Positions 41,066 to 50,255 of a DNA stretch of 64,000 nt are shown in pieces (the stretch's first letter is position 1; each line of letters starts with the position of its first letter). This DNA is from Alkalihalophilus pseudofirmus OF4 (lineage in GTDB: Bacteria > Bacillota > Bacilli > Bacillales > Bacillaceae_D), in the NCBI RefSeq assembly GCF_000005825.2, contig NC_013791.2:3658001-3722000 (forward strand), read 5' to 3'. The translations under genes and the position numbers were made by a program. The notes below the pieces were generated by a model. That model did not search any database. It saw only the letters and a program-made list of their open reading frames with translations, and had not been told where the DNA came from.

Positions 41066-42503
41066 TTAGATCGCTTTTTGCTCACTCTCTTGTTCAGCTC
41101 GTTCCATTTGCAGAGCCTCTTCATCTGTCAAACGTGTAATGGTAAAGCCTGTCCACGCATAAATAATTGATAAAATCGGCACGACAAAGTTCAATACGGC
41201 ATAAGGAGCATATTCAAACGGATGAACCGCAAGCGTCGCAAAAATAAAGATCGCACACGTATTCCAGGGAACGAAAACTGAGGTTAACGTCCCGCCGTCC
41301 TCTACTGCCCTTGATAGATTTTTCGGATGAAGCTTCTTCTCTTTAAAGCTTTGAACGTACATTCTACCTGGAAGAACGACAGAAATATACTGCTCAGCTG
41401 TCGTTACATTTGTAAAGAAAGCCGAAGAAACAGCCGTTGTCAGCAGTCCTTTTGACGTCTTAGCAAGCTTTAGAATTTGGTCCACCATCGCTTTTAACAT
41501 CCCTGTATTCTCAAGCACCCCGCCAAAGGTCATCGCAACGATCGTAAGCGAGACGGTATACATCATCGCTTCAATGCCGCCCCGGTTAAACAGGCTGTCA
41601 ATCATCTCATTACCTGATGCAATGCTAAAGCCGTCATTTAATGTATTAACCGCATCCCCAATTGAACCGCCTTGAATCAAAATATGCGAAAGAAATCCTA
41701 ACATAACCCCGACTGTGAGCGCTGGCAAGGCCGGCACTTTCCTAGCAACAAGGAAAATAACAGCTGCAGGCACAAGTAACAGCCAAGGCGTAATTACAAA
41801 ATTAGCCTGAAGGCTTGTCATCACCTCTGCCACATTGCTATCAATCACACCAGAGCCAGAAAATTGTCGCCCTAAATACCAATAAACTACTAAAAGCAAT
41901 GACAAGTCCGGGAATGGTTGTAGCAAGCATGTGCTTAATATGTTCAAATAAATCAACACCAACAACCCCTGCTGCAAGGTTGGTTGAGTCAGATAACGGA
42001 GACATCTTGTCACCAAAGTATGCACCGGATATAATCGCTCCTGCAATCATCGGCGCAGGGATTCCCATGCTGATGCCAATTCCCATACCAGCAACCCCGA
42101 TCGTTCCCATCGTTGACCATGAGCTTCCAATTGCTAAAGCAACAATGGCTGAGATAATCGTCATGGTCATTAAAAACACTTCTGGTGAAATGAGCATTAA
42201 GCCGTAATACACCATCGTCGCAATAATCCCGCCGCCAATCCATGCTCCAATAATGACACCAACAATAATGATGATGACGACAGCCGGCAGGGCAAGACGA
42301 ATCCCTTTATAAATACTTGCTTCAACTTCTTTCCATGTATAGCCCGCCCGCCACGCTATGAAAGCGGATACAACAGTCCCTAGAATAAGCGGGATATGAG
42401 GTGCTCCTTCAAATACAACAATTGTAAAACTCATTGCAGTGATCATGATTATTAGCGGTATAACAGCCAAGCCAAACGAAATCGGTTTTCTCTCTTTTTC
42501 CAT
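41066..42503 (-). pseudogene. nhaC: NhaC-type Na+/H+ antiporter, frameshifted
   Basis: Two overlapping pieces in different frames together make a normal NhaC of about 478 residues. The 5' piece (42503 down to 41841) starts MEKERKPISF and keeps the family up to HMLATTIPGLVIA; the 3' piece resumes as LLVVYWYLGRQFSG and runs to 41066. The break lies near 41890-41905 (minus strand GTCATTGCTTTTAGTAG): adding one base restores the frame. Multiple membrane helices and GAYFGDKMSPLSDSTNLAAG are intact. Either a real null allele, a programmed shift or a sequencing error. GGGGGAG precedes the ATG. Confidence 0.85.
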
Positions 42504-42736
42504 ATGTACTCCCCCTGCTTCTTCATATCATGCATCATCAATTGCTGTGCAGCCTTCACTATTTAGAATTATCAAACTATTACTTGCAAGCTTCATGCCA
42601 ATGCTAAAACATTCATTTAATCAGTACATTCACAAAAGAAAAGAGGGAGTAAGGCAAAAATCTTTTCTTTCCGAAAAAAATTTAACACGAATGCCCGCTC
42701 CTTCTTTTACACAAGCAAATTTGAGGTGCAAAAAAT

Positions 42737-43459
42737 TTAGCTCTTGCTGTTCGATGCTTTCGGTTTAGCAAAGACTATTGACTGCTTGCTCTCTTGATCT
42801 ATCCATTCAAGCCCGTAATACCCTTCATTTAGCAGTCTGCTTTGTTCGCCAATATCGGCTAAAGGTACGATCTTCTTAGTATTATGATCAACCATAATCT
42901 CGACTGATAATTGTTTTAATAAAATGTATCGCAGGTGCCCTGCATACTTTTCTTTCACTTTTACGATGAACATACCTTGAGCAAGTTTATCTTTCAAACT
43001 TGGAATATTAAATGGGTGAACCGTACAGCATACATACTCAAACTCTGATGTATTCTCTACCAACTCCCTCATCACTAAAACTGCAAGACGTTTTTGAAGT
43101 CCATTCCCTCGGTAATCAGGAAGGACAATCGAGATCTCCTGGTGGATAACTTTCATTTGCTCATTAGGCGATAACCCAAGGTCGCGGCCTAGATTTTCTT
43201 TGTCTTCTCCTGGAAACCATAATGCTCTAAAGGCTGTTAAGTACCCTTTTACGAACACTCCAAGCATCAACCCGTCCCCTTTTAAGATTAACGTGAACTC
43301 TTCCTCACTTAAAGGCTGCAGGCGCTCTTTGTTCTCCAGTGTATCAAGAACAACTTGCTGAACTTTTAAGACTTCATTCAAGTCTTCCATTGTTAACCTT
43401 CTAACTTGGTATACTTCTTTTGTCTGATCCTTTCGCTTGATTAGCTCGCCAGTATACAT
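42737..43459 (-). CDS. GNAT-family N-acetyltransferase
   Basis: 240 residues. Residues about 18-160 form a GNAT fold: VRRLTMEDLNEVLKVQ at the start and the acetyl-CoA loop as VLPDYRGNGLQKRLAVLV. The last 80 residues (KEKYAGHLRYILLKQLS, then a charged tail) are an extension I do not recognise. Start 43459 follows GGGGAG. Downstream of gdh but after its terminator. Substrate unknown. Confidence 0.8.
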   Translation of the reverse strand: MYTGELIKRKDQTKEVYQVRRLTMEDLNEVLKVQQVVLDTLENKERLQPLSEEEFTLILKGDGLMLGVFVKGYLTAFRALWFPGEDKENLGRDLGLSPNEQMKVIHQEISIVLPDYRGNGLQKRLAVLVMRELVENTSEFEYVCCTVHPFNIPSLKDKLAQGMFIVKVKEKYAGHLRYILLKQLSVEIMVDHNTKKIVPLADIGEQSRLLNEGYYGLEWIDQESKQSIVFAKPKASNSKS

Positions 43460-43477
43460 ACGAATTTCTCCCCTTAT

Positions 43478-43504
43478 GAAAAAAAGCCAAGCGAACACTT
43501 GGCT
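43478..43504 (-). terminator. gdh terminator
   Basis: On the minus strand AGCCAAG, six-base loop, CTTGGCT and seven T residues, 19 bases past the gdh stop. Confidence 0.85.
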
Positions 43505-43522
43505 CATTTCCTTTTTCACTTC

Positions 43523-44791
43523 TTAAACCCATCCTCTAAACTTAGAAGCTTCCGCCATCTTTCTTACCCCTACCATATATGCAGCAAGTCGTGTATCAAC
43601 TTGATGTCTTTGGGCTGTGTCTAGCACATTGTTAAATGCTTTAACCATTTTATCTTTTAATTTACCTAAAACTTCTTCTTCTGACCAGTAGTAACCGAGA
43701 TTATTTTGTACCCATTCAAAATAGGAGACAGTCACTCCTCCAGAACTAGCAAGAACATCCGGTACGAGAAGAACTCCTCTTTTTGATAGAATTTCTGTTG
43801 CCTCGAGCGTTGTCGGACCGTTTGCTGTTTCTACGACAATCTTAGCTTTAATTGCACTCGCATTTTCTTCTGTAATTTGATTGGCGATCGCTGCTGGAAC
43901 TAAAATATCACATTCCCGTTCAAGCAGCTCTTGGTTTGTAATTGTTCGCTTAAATAATGTCGTTACTGTACCAAAGGAATCTCGCTTAGAAAGTAAATAC
44001 TCAATATCCAATCCATTCTCATCATAAAGAGCTCCATATGCATCGGAGATCCCTACTACAATCGCTCCTCTTTGATGAAGAATTTCCGCCAAGAAACCTC
44101 CTGCATTTCCAAAGCCTTGTATAATCACTTTTGCTCCTTCAAGATCAAGAGCATTTTTCTTTGCAGCTTCTTCTATACAAATCGTCACGCCCATAGCAGT
44201 GGCCGTTTCTCTTCCATGAGAACCGCCAAGGACCAACAGTTTTCCTGTAATAAATCCAGGGGAATCAAATTCACGGATACGGCTGTATTCATCCATCATC
44301 CATGCCATAATTTGTGAGTTTGTAAAAACATCTGGCGCTGGGATATCTTTCGTTGGTCCGACAACCTGGCTGATTGCTCGAACATATCCCCGAGATAATC
44401 TTTCAAGCTCAGGAAACGACATAGTACGCGGATCACAAACAATGCCCCCTTTTCCTCCCCCGTAGGGAACATCAACAATTCCGCACTTTAAGCTCATCCA
44501 AATGGATAAAGCCTTCACTTCATTTTCTGTCACTTCCGGATGAAAGCGTACGCCGCCTTTTGTAGGCCCTACCGCATCATTATGTTGAGAGCGGTACCCT
44601 GTGAACACTTTAACTTCACCATTATCTAGCTTAATTGGTATGCGTACGGTAAGCATACGCTGCGGCTCCTTGAGCAATTCAAACATGTCCTCAACATAAC
44701 CTAGATTAGACAATGCTTGATCAACGACCTGCTGTGTTGAAGCTAATACATCTTTCTTTACAACCCTTGCTGCCGACTCCACTTTACCCAA
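43523..44791 (-). CDS. gdh: NAD-dependent glutamate dehydrogenase
   Basis: Deaminates glutamate to 2-oxoglutarate. 422 residues, RocG/GudB type. Catalytic lysine region PYGGGKGGI, DIPAPDVFTN, and a Rossmann coenzyme domain with VIIQGFGNAGG. TTG 44791 has GGTGAG four to five bases upstream; GTG 44782 is an alternative. Preceded by a sigma-54 promoter and facing a RocR-like activator, so arginine or ornithine catabolism is the likely inducer, which favours a RocG role. Confidence 0.93.
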   Translation of the reverse strand: MGKVESAARVVKKDVLASTQQVVDQALSNLGYVEDMFELLKEPQRMLTVRIPIKLDNGEVKVFTGYRSQHNDAVGPTKGGVRFHPEVTENEVKALSIWMSLKCGIVDVPYGGGKGGIVCDPRTMSFPELERLSRGYVRAISQVVGPTKDIPAPDVFTNSQIMAWMMDEYSRIREFDSPGFITGKLLVLGGSHGRETATAMGVTICIEEAAKKNALDLEGAKVIIQGFGNAGGFLAEILHQRGAIVVGISDAYGALYDENGLDIEYLLSKRDSFGTVTTLFKRTITNQELLERECDILVPAAIANQITEENASAIKAKIVVETANGPTTLEATEILSKRGVLLVPDVLASSGGVTVSYFEWVQNNLGYYWSEEEVLGKLKDKMVKAFNNVLDTAQRHQVDTRLAAYMVGVRKMAEASKFRGWV

Positions 44792-44860
44792 TCATCTCAC
44801 CCCACCAATATATTAAAAATACTTTATTGCAACTCTAGTTGAATTCCTCTTACTTACCTC

Positions 44861-44879
44861 ATTGCAATCATCATGCCAA
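44861..44879 (-). promoter_or_regulatory. sigma-54 (SigL) promoter of gdh
   Basis: TTGGCATGATGATTGCAAT on the minus strand. TTGGCA (-24) and TTGCA (-12) stand at the exact spacing of the consensus TTGGCAC-N5-TTGCWT; only one base of the -24 block differs. About 70 bases before the gdh start codon. Confidence 0.85.
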
Positions 44880-44962
44880 CTCTATTACTCGAAACAAATA
44901 CCTACTCCCCCCTGTTTAATTGAAAAAATAGTGAAAAAACTTCCTTAAGAGCGACAAATAAT

Positions 44963-44982
44963 TTTTCGTTTTATATCGAAAA
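44963..44982. promoter_or_regulatory. candidate upstream activating site for the RocR-like protein
   Basis: Perfect six-base inverted repeat TTTTCG-N8-CGAAAA, about 85 bases upstream of the sigma-54 promoter and 78 bases before the regulator gene. Position fits an enhancer for bacterial enhancer-binding proteins. Confidence 0.4.
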
Positions 44983-45059
44983 TTGAAAATTTAATTTGCT
45001 GAATACACTCTTTTTCGCTTAAGATATAAAAAAACGAATTTTTCCACGAGGTGAGCGTG

Positions 45060-46463
45060 TTGGAACAATACGAGCAAATAAGAAGGCAGCTAACCATTTA
45101 TGAAACATTAATCAATGAAATCGATGCCGGAATTCATGTCATTGATGAATACGGAAAAACAATTATATACAATGACAAAATGATGGAGATAGAATCACTT
45201 TCGAGAGAAGACGTACTTAATAAAGACTTTTTAGATATCTTCAAATTTAAAGACAAGCAAGGAAGCACCCTGCTTGAGGCGCTGCACCATCAAAAAGTAT
45301 CTGCCCAAAAAAAGCAAACCTATTTCACTAAAGGCGGCAAAGAGATTACGACCATGAATAGAACGTTTCCAATCTATGACGGAGAAAACATAATTGGAGC
45401 GATGGAAGTGGCAAAGGATGTAACTAAACTTGAACAGTTGATCAGAAGAAATATGGAGCAAAAGGGAAATACACGCTACACCTTTGACAGCATTATAGGC
45501 GGGAGTCAGGCTATAAGTGAGGTGATCGAACATACAAAACGAGCGACAAGAACTCCTTCTTCCGTTCTGATCGTCGGTGAAACGGGAACAGGAAAGGAGC
45601 TGTTTGCTCAAAGCATTCATAACGGCAGTGACCGTACGCAAAGACCGTTTATTTCTCAAAACTGTGCAGCCATGCCTGATACGCTGATTGAGAGCATATT
45701 ATTTGGCACGAGTAAGGGAGCATTTACAGGAGCGACAGAAAAGATCGGTCTGTTTGAACAGGCTGAGGGCGGGACATTGCTTCTAGATGAGATCAACTCC
45801 CTTAGCCCTACCCTTCAAGCTAAGCTGCTGCGCGCTATTCAAGAGAAGTCAATAAGAAGAATCGGCGATACGATTGATCGGAAAGTAGATGTACGGATCA
45901 TATCTACAATCAACGAGGATCCGATTGAAGCCATTGCTGAGAATCGTCTTCGTAAAGATTTATTTTACCGACTTAGCGTGGTTTCCCTCTTTATTCCAGC
46001 CTTAAAAGAGCGGAAAGAAGACATTCCATTACTCGTTGAATCTTTTATCGGGAAATATAACCAGCTATTTCGAATGGACGTTTTAGGAGTGACAGAGGAG
46101 GTTCACGAGATTTTTCGACAATATGACTGGCCTGGAAATGTCCGAGAGCTTGAACATATCATTGAAGGGGCGATGAATTTAGTTATTGACGAAGAATGGA
46201 TCGATGTTAGCCACCTGCCTTACAGTCTTAAAAATAAAACACACCTTCTTAAGCAAACGGTGACAGCACCTGTTCGAGAAATTGAAAATTTCAACGATCA
46301 GGCCGAGCCTCGCATTTTAAAAGATTACTTACATGAAGCGGAGAGATACTACATTAATAAAGCGTTAGAAAAGCATAAATACCATAAAACTAATGCGGCA
46401 ACTGAACTCGGACTTAGCCGGCAAACCTTGCAATACCGGATGAAGCGTTTAAATATTGAGTAA
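45060..46463 (+). CDS. rocR: sigma-54-dependent activator, RocR-like
   Basis: Enhancer-binding protein of about 467 residues. N-terminal PAS domain (about 15-125; [23 protein letters not shown] is close to RocR), AAA+ domain (about 145-370) with [14 protein letters not shown] (contacts sigma-54) and LLLDEI, and a Fis-type HTH at the end ([20 protein letters not shown]). TTG 45060 lies six bases after GAGGTG; GTG 45051 and 45057 have no properly placed site. Divergent from gdh, which it should activate. Confidence 0.9.
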   Translation: MEQYEQIRRQLTIYETLINEIDAGIHVIDEYGKTIIYNDKMMEIESLSREDVLNKDFLDIFKFKDKQGSTLLEALHHQKVSAQKKQTYFTKGGKEITTMNRTFPIYDGENIIGAMEVAKDVTKLEQLIRRNMEQKGNTRYTFDSIIGGSQAISEVIEHTKRATRTPSSVLIVGETGTGKELFAQSIHNGSDRTQRPFISQNCAAMPDTLIESILFGTSKGAFTGATEKIGLFEQAEGGTLLLDEINSLSPTLQAKLLRAIQEKSIRRIGDTIDRKVDVRIISTINEDPIEAIAENRLRKDLFYRLSVVSLFIPALKERKEDIPLLVESFIGKYNQLFRMDVLGVTEEVHEIFRQYDWPGNVRELEHIIEGAMNLVIDEEWIDVSHLPYSLKNKTHLLKQTVTAPVREIENFNDQAEPRILKDYLHEAERYYINKALEKHKYHKTNAATELGLSRQTLQYRMKRLNIE

Positions 46464-46499
46464 CTGAAAGAGGCTGAGACAAAAGGATGTTAAAGTTAT

Positions 46500-47170
46500 T
46501 TTACATAAAGTTCCTCAAACAAGGGTTATAGCATAGGCGTCGCTGAAATATGCTTCGCTAGGGTTACTCCTTCTTTCTTGTGGAAATGTAGTGGAATGAT
46601 GTAGTTATAGATTCAAAACATAAAGTGCCTCAAACATCGGTTATAGCATATTCACCGCTCCTGAAATAAGCTTCGCTTTTCGTGGGGAGCCAGTGAGCTT
46701 CCTCGGGCTAAGCCCTGTGGGATCTCACTCCTGCTCTAAGCCCCACAGTCTCCACATATTTCATCCGCTACATTATTGCTTAGTTGAGGTATTTAGTGGG
46801 ATGATTTAGTTAGGGTTCAGATCATTTCAATTTAACATTGCTGTTATCCATCGCCTCATTTGATCAGGTGTCAGAACAGCTGCTTACGATGAGGGAGCAA
46901 CTAAACTTCATTCTCGCACCGTTGATTGAAGCGGAAGGGACTCGACTCCTGCGGGATGTGCGTGGCCAAGGAAGACCCCACAGGAGCGTAGCGACGAGGA
47001 GGCTTCCGAACCGCCCGCGGAAAGCGAGTCCCTGCAGCGTAGATCAACAACTGCAGCAGGGGAGACTTTTTCAATCTGTATTGCTCCAATAGGCCCGCAC
47101 AGGAGCAAAGCGATGAGCAAGCTCCCGGACCGCCTGCGGAAAGCGGGTCCCTTTAGCGTAGAACAACACT
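46500..47170 (+). repeat. cluster of mosaic intergenic repeats
   Basis: A 755-bp gap without a gene. It holds a shortened copy (GGTTATAGCATAGGCGTCGC..., 46520-46610), a long copy like 40720-41010 (46640-46935), then a GC-rich module with terminal inverted repeats GGGACTCG (46937) / CGAGTCCC (47025), and a partial second one (CAGGAGCAAAGCGATGAGC to GCGGGTCCC, 47098-47151). Confidence 0.75.
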
Positions 47171-47218
47171 AATGTGTAAGGCAAAAAACACCGCCTCTAA
47201 TTAGAAGCGGTGTCTATT

Positions 47219-47638
47219 TTATAGCTCTAATATTTGCGGCTCTTCGCCAGCATTCATTAATCTGATCATAGAAGGCTTGATCTCTAATACAATATAAGAC
47301 GGATCCTCTGGCCCATCAAACCATCTGCTGAAAGAGTCACTCCATATTTTCTTCTTCAGCTCAGAAGAGTCACGAATCACAGCTGTTCCTTCTACTTCCA
47401 CATACTTATCTCCTAGCCCTTCTCCTTCATACCCTAAAAGAATATGCACATTCGGGTTTTCCTCAATTTCTTCCGCTTTATGAGTATCTTTGTCTGTCGG
47501 TGTAAAAAGGGTAAAGTCTTCGTTAAAGAATGACATATAACGCGAGTGTGGCTTATTATTTTTGACAGTCGCTAACGTACCAACCTTTTGGTTTTTCAAC
47601 ACATCGAGAACTTTGTCTTTTAACTCTTGTTCATTCAT
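47219..47638 (-). CDS. general stress protein 26-like flavin-binding protein
   Basis: 139-residue split-barrel protein of the pyridoxamine 5'-phosphate oxidase-like family. VGTLATVKNNKPHSRYM and VHILLGYEGE are typical; B. subtilis YdaG is close in length and motifs. Probably binds FMN or a related cofactor; the reaction is unknown. ATG 47638 follows AAAGGGG; the longer reading has none. Confidence 0.83.
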   Translation of the reverse strand: MNEQELKDKVLDVLKNQKVGTLATVKNNKPHSRYMSFFNEDFTLFTPTDKDTHKAEEIEENPNVHILLGYEGEGLGDKYVEVEGTAVIRDSSELKKKIWSDSFSRWFDGPEDPSYIVLEIKPSMIRLMNAGEEPQILEL

Positions 47639-47729
47639 TCTATACATCCCCTTTAAATAGATTGTACAAGTAGTATTCCTTTCCTGCTGGCTACTTAAAC
47701 ACCTATTTAGTATGGGACAGGAACTCTTT

Positions 47730-48548
47730 CTATTCTTTAAACAGAAAATAATCCTGTGTGCCAGTCTCAATGAACCCAACAGACGTATACAGCTTCAGGG
47801 CACGTGGATTTTCAAGTGCCACCTCAAGATGAATATCGCGCCCTTTAGCACGTTCCCGTTCCACTACTTGCTGCAGCACGCTTCTGCCAATGCCTCTCCC
47901 TTGCATAGCTGGTGTCACGACAAAGCCATAAATCCAAGACTCATTACGTTCATCGACTATACGGAGTTTACCAGCCTTAACTTCACCCGCATAAATAATG
48001 TAGGTCCCCTCTTCAACGCCTGACTTATACATCGAACCCGCTTCTGCCTCGCTCATGTCAAAACCTAGAGCGTCCAATTTTATAATATAAGCTAGGTCCG
48101 TATCACTTGCTTCGGATAGAGCCACCTCACCCGTTGCTGATTTCATCTTGTTAGGATGCCATTTCATTTGGTGTTCAGAAAACGAGTAAGCTGTCGGCAG
48201 GCTCTTAGCAAAGCTTTGTCCGGACACGGATTTGGCTGGAGCGTTTACTAAAACATGATTTATTCCAGCAGCCTTTAATTGAGCCACCGCTTCTAAGATG
48301 AGCCTTGTAGCATGGCCTTTTCTACGTTCTATTGGTTTGACCATGCCGCATACTTCCGCTTTGTTCCCGAAACGATAAGTCCCGACAAAAGCAATCAGCT
48401 CATCCTTGTCGTAATAAACAAAATCGTGCTGCTCATCCCCCTCTCTTTTTTGGAGCATATCCCAATTTAACTTCAAATTAATCTCATCATGTTTCTCCAC
48501 TTCTTCTTGCAATAATTTAATATCATGTAATGTTTTTTGCCCGAGCAT
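47730..48548 (-). CDS. tandem-GNAT acetyltransferase
   Basis: 272 residues with two GNAT domains. The first (about 45-125) has PIERRKGHATRLILEA, the second (about 140-272) has VVTPAMQGRGIGRSVLQQVV and LYTSVGFIETG. Both keep the acetyl-CoA R/Q-x-x-G-x-G/A loop, so neither is obviously dead. Substrate unknown. GGAGG stands seven bases before the ATG. Confidence 0.85.
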   Translation of the reverse strand: MLGQKTLHDIKLLQEEVEKHDEINLKLNWDMLQKREGDEQHDFVYYDKDELIAFVGTYRFGNKAEVCGMVKPIERRKGHATRLILEAVAQLKAAGINHVLVNAPAKSVSGQSFAKSLPTAYSFSEHQMKWHPNKMKSATGEVALSEASDTDLAYIIKLDALGFDMSEAEAGSMYKSGVEEGTYIIYAGEVKAGKLRIVDERNESWIYGFVVTPAMQGRGIGRSVLQQVVERERAKGRDIHLEVALENPRALKLYTSVGFIETGTQDYFLFKE

Positions 48549-48619
48549 CTTTTGTCCTCCAACGTATGTAATCCTTATTTCATTCGCTATAAGTTGAAGG
48601 AATCCTCTAGGAGAAAATG

Positions 48620-48654
48620 AAAAAGCACGAAGGCAAATTGCCTCCGTGCTTTTT
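48620..48654 (-). terminator. ywhD terminator
   Basis: Stem AAAAAGCACG.AGGCAA / TTGCCT.CGTGCTTTTT (one mismatch) with T runs, about 130 bases past the ywhD stop. Confidence 0.8.
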
Positions 48655-48784
48655 CGTGTCCTAGTATAAATGTGTCTTTATACTACCTCAAGTTTACTCC
48701 CTCTTTCCAAAAAGCTCAAGTGGGCAGTTCAGTGTTCAAAAATCGTTCATACTTCATCTAAATTTACTATTTACAAGGAAGATA

Positions 48785-49318
48785 TTATACTTCTCCGCTT
48801 AACAGCGCCTCATGGAGTTCTTTTTCAGAGTGATTCCACATTGCTTCATTATGTGATTTCAAGAAATCAGCGAGAATCTTTTTGGATTTTTGATCCATAT
48901 CATCGACAAGAATTTTACCCTTTAATGACTTATCCATTTTATTTACATGTTCCGGCAGACTCTTATATCCGCGACGGATTTCTGTATCCACTGTCATCTC
49001 ACAGCCCGCTACTCCTGCATAATACGGCTTGCTGTCTTTATATTGAATTGTTACCCACACAAGCCAGTACAGTTTCCCATTTGGCACTTTTTCTTTATCA
49101 GGGAGAAATTTGATTCGTTTTTCTACTGCCGAACGAGCGTGAAGTGCGCCCATATCTACAAAAGCTTCACCTTCAGCAGGATCAACGAAAATTGGCGAAA
49201 CATTGTCCAAATTCATGACCCCAGCCCCGTATCCACCATGACCAGAAGTAGAGTCTCCGCTTAAAATATTAAATCCGCCCGTTTTCTTTTTGAGATTGTC
49301 ATTATTTAATAAATCCAT
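48785..49318 (-). CDS. ywhD: YwhD family protein
   Basis: 177-residue soluble protein of the YwhD family: KKKTGGFNILSGDSTSGHGGYGAG at the start, then FVDMGALHARSAVEKRIKF. No enzymatic motif is recognised. Conserved near speE and pbpG in Bacillus. A possible peptidase-associated role has no support in the sequence. Confidence 0.85.
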   Translation of the reverse strand: MDLLNNDNLKKKTGGFNILSGDSTSGHGGYGAGVMNLDNVSPIFVDPAEGEAFVDMGALHARSAVEKRIKFLPDKEKVPNGKLYWLVWVTIQYKDSKPYYAGVAGCEMTVDTEIRRGYKSLPEHVNKMDKSLKGKILVDDMDQKSKKILADFLKSHNEAMWNHSEKELHEALLSGEV

Positions 49319-49468
49319 TACCCAACATCCTTTCGTAGAAAAATCCTACTTTTGCTGCGTTCATTATTCTACCCTCATTATACACAATCCTCGTTTGTTC
49401 GGAAAATGTTTGCTAAAATGAATGTATCTACACATTACAAGTATGTATACATAAAAGGAGCGAATCAT

Positions 49469-49654
49469 ATGCCAATCGTAACCGTACAATTACTTGAGGG
49501 ACGTACTGATGACCAAAAACGTGCCCTAGTCGAGAAAGTCACTGACGCTGTTTCTGAAACGACAGGAGCGCCTGCTGAGCGAATCTCTGTCATTATCGAT
49601 GAGATGAAGCCAACGAATTTTGCTGTTAACGGCAAGCGTCTTTCCGATCAATAA
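49469..49654 (+). CDS. ywhB: 4-oxalocrotonate tautomerase family enzyme
   Basis: 61 residues; small tautomerase with Pro2 as the catalytic base after Met removal (MPIVTVQLLEGR), Arg12 and GAPAERISVIIDEM. B. subtilis YwhB is a 2-hydroxymuconate tautomerase. AAAGGAG stands nine bases before the ATG. The natural substrate in Bacillus is unknown. Confidence 0.93.
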   Translation: MPIVTVQLLEGRTDDQKRALVEKVTDAVSETTGAPAERISVIIDEMKPTNFAVNGKRLSDQ

Positions 49655-49656
49655 TA

Positions 49657-49700
49657 AAAAGGTCTGAATCACCTGTTGATAAGGTGTTCAGACTTTTTTT
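49657..49700 (+). terminator. ywhB terminator
   Basis: Long hairpin with outer arms GTCTGAA / TTCAGAC and inner CACCT / AAGGTG, ending in seven T residues. Confidence 0.85.
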
Positions 49701-49734
49701 CTATCGTACATTTCCTGCTGCCTGGCTGATTATG

Positions 49735-50241
49735 CTATTGCTTTATGACCTTTTTTAGCCCTTGGATATACGTATAAGCTTGCTCAAAATCTTCATCTGT
49801 GTAATTTTGCTTACGTTTTAACGTTTGAACCTTTTCTTTTACTTCCTCACGTGTTAACTCATCAAAATACAGTAAGGTAGAAACCAGTTCTAGAAAACGT
49901 GCACTTTGCTCGTTTAAACTTTCAAATACTGGTTTCACATCCGGCAAGTCAAATTGATACATACTCAGAAACTTCTCCCCGCGCGAAGACAGGGCATAAC
50001 GGTATTGATAATAATTACCTTTGTCTTCTTTTGTTTCGGCAACAAAGCCAAGGTTGCAAAGCTCCTCCATTCGAAGAGAAAGCTCCTCTGAATAGGGTCC
50101 GAACATATGAAATTTATAACGTTCTGAGAATGGGATGTTCATCTTCTTTGCAATATAAATAATCTTTTGCAGCTTTTTCCGTCCGACTACTTCACCAGCT
50201 TGCAAAAAGACCGCCATGACTTTCGCGTGGTCTTGTAACAA
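49735..50241 (-). CDS. ywgA: YwgA family protein
   Basis: 168 residues; winged-helix-like N-terminus with GRKKLQKIIYIAKKM and FHMFGPYSEELSLRMEELCNLGFV close to B. subtilis YwgA. Function unknown. TTG 50241 follows a GGGGGG run and gives the family start. 14 bases after ywfO. Confidence 0.88.
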   Translation of the reverse strand: MLQDHAKVMAVFLQAGEVVGRKKLQKIIYIAKKMNIPFSERYKFHMFGPYSEELSLRMEELCNLGFVAETKEDKGNYYQYRYALSSRGEKFLSMYQFDLPDVKPVFESLNEQSARFLELVSTLLYFDELTREEVKEKVQTLKRKQNYTDEDFEQAYTYIQGLKKVIKQ

Positions 50242-50255
50242 CCGTCACGCCCCCC

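Noticed and set aside
42636-42672. AAAGAAAAGA / TCTTTTCTTT inverted repeat downstream of the GNAT gene as terminator
   Set aside because: Pure A/T-A/G stem with a 17-base loop; too weak to assign.
46838-47120. Several reading frames of 60-90 codons on both strands
   Set aside because: All fall within the GC-rich intergenic repeat; frames overlap, lack ribosome binding sites and resemble frames in the other repeat copies.
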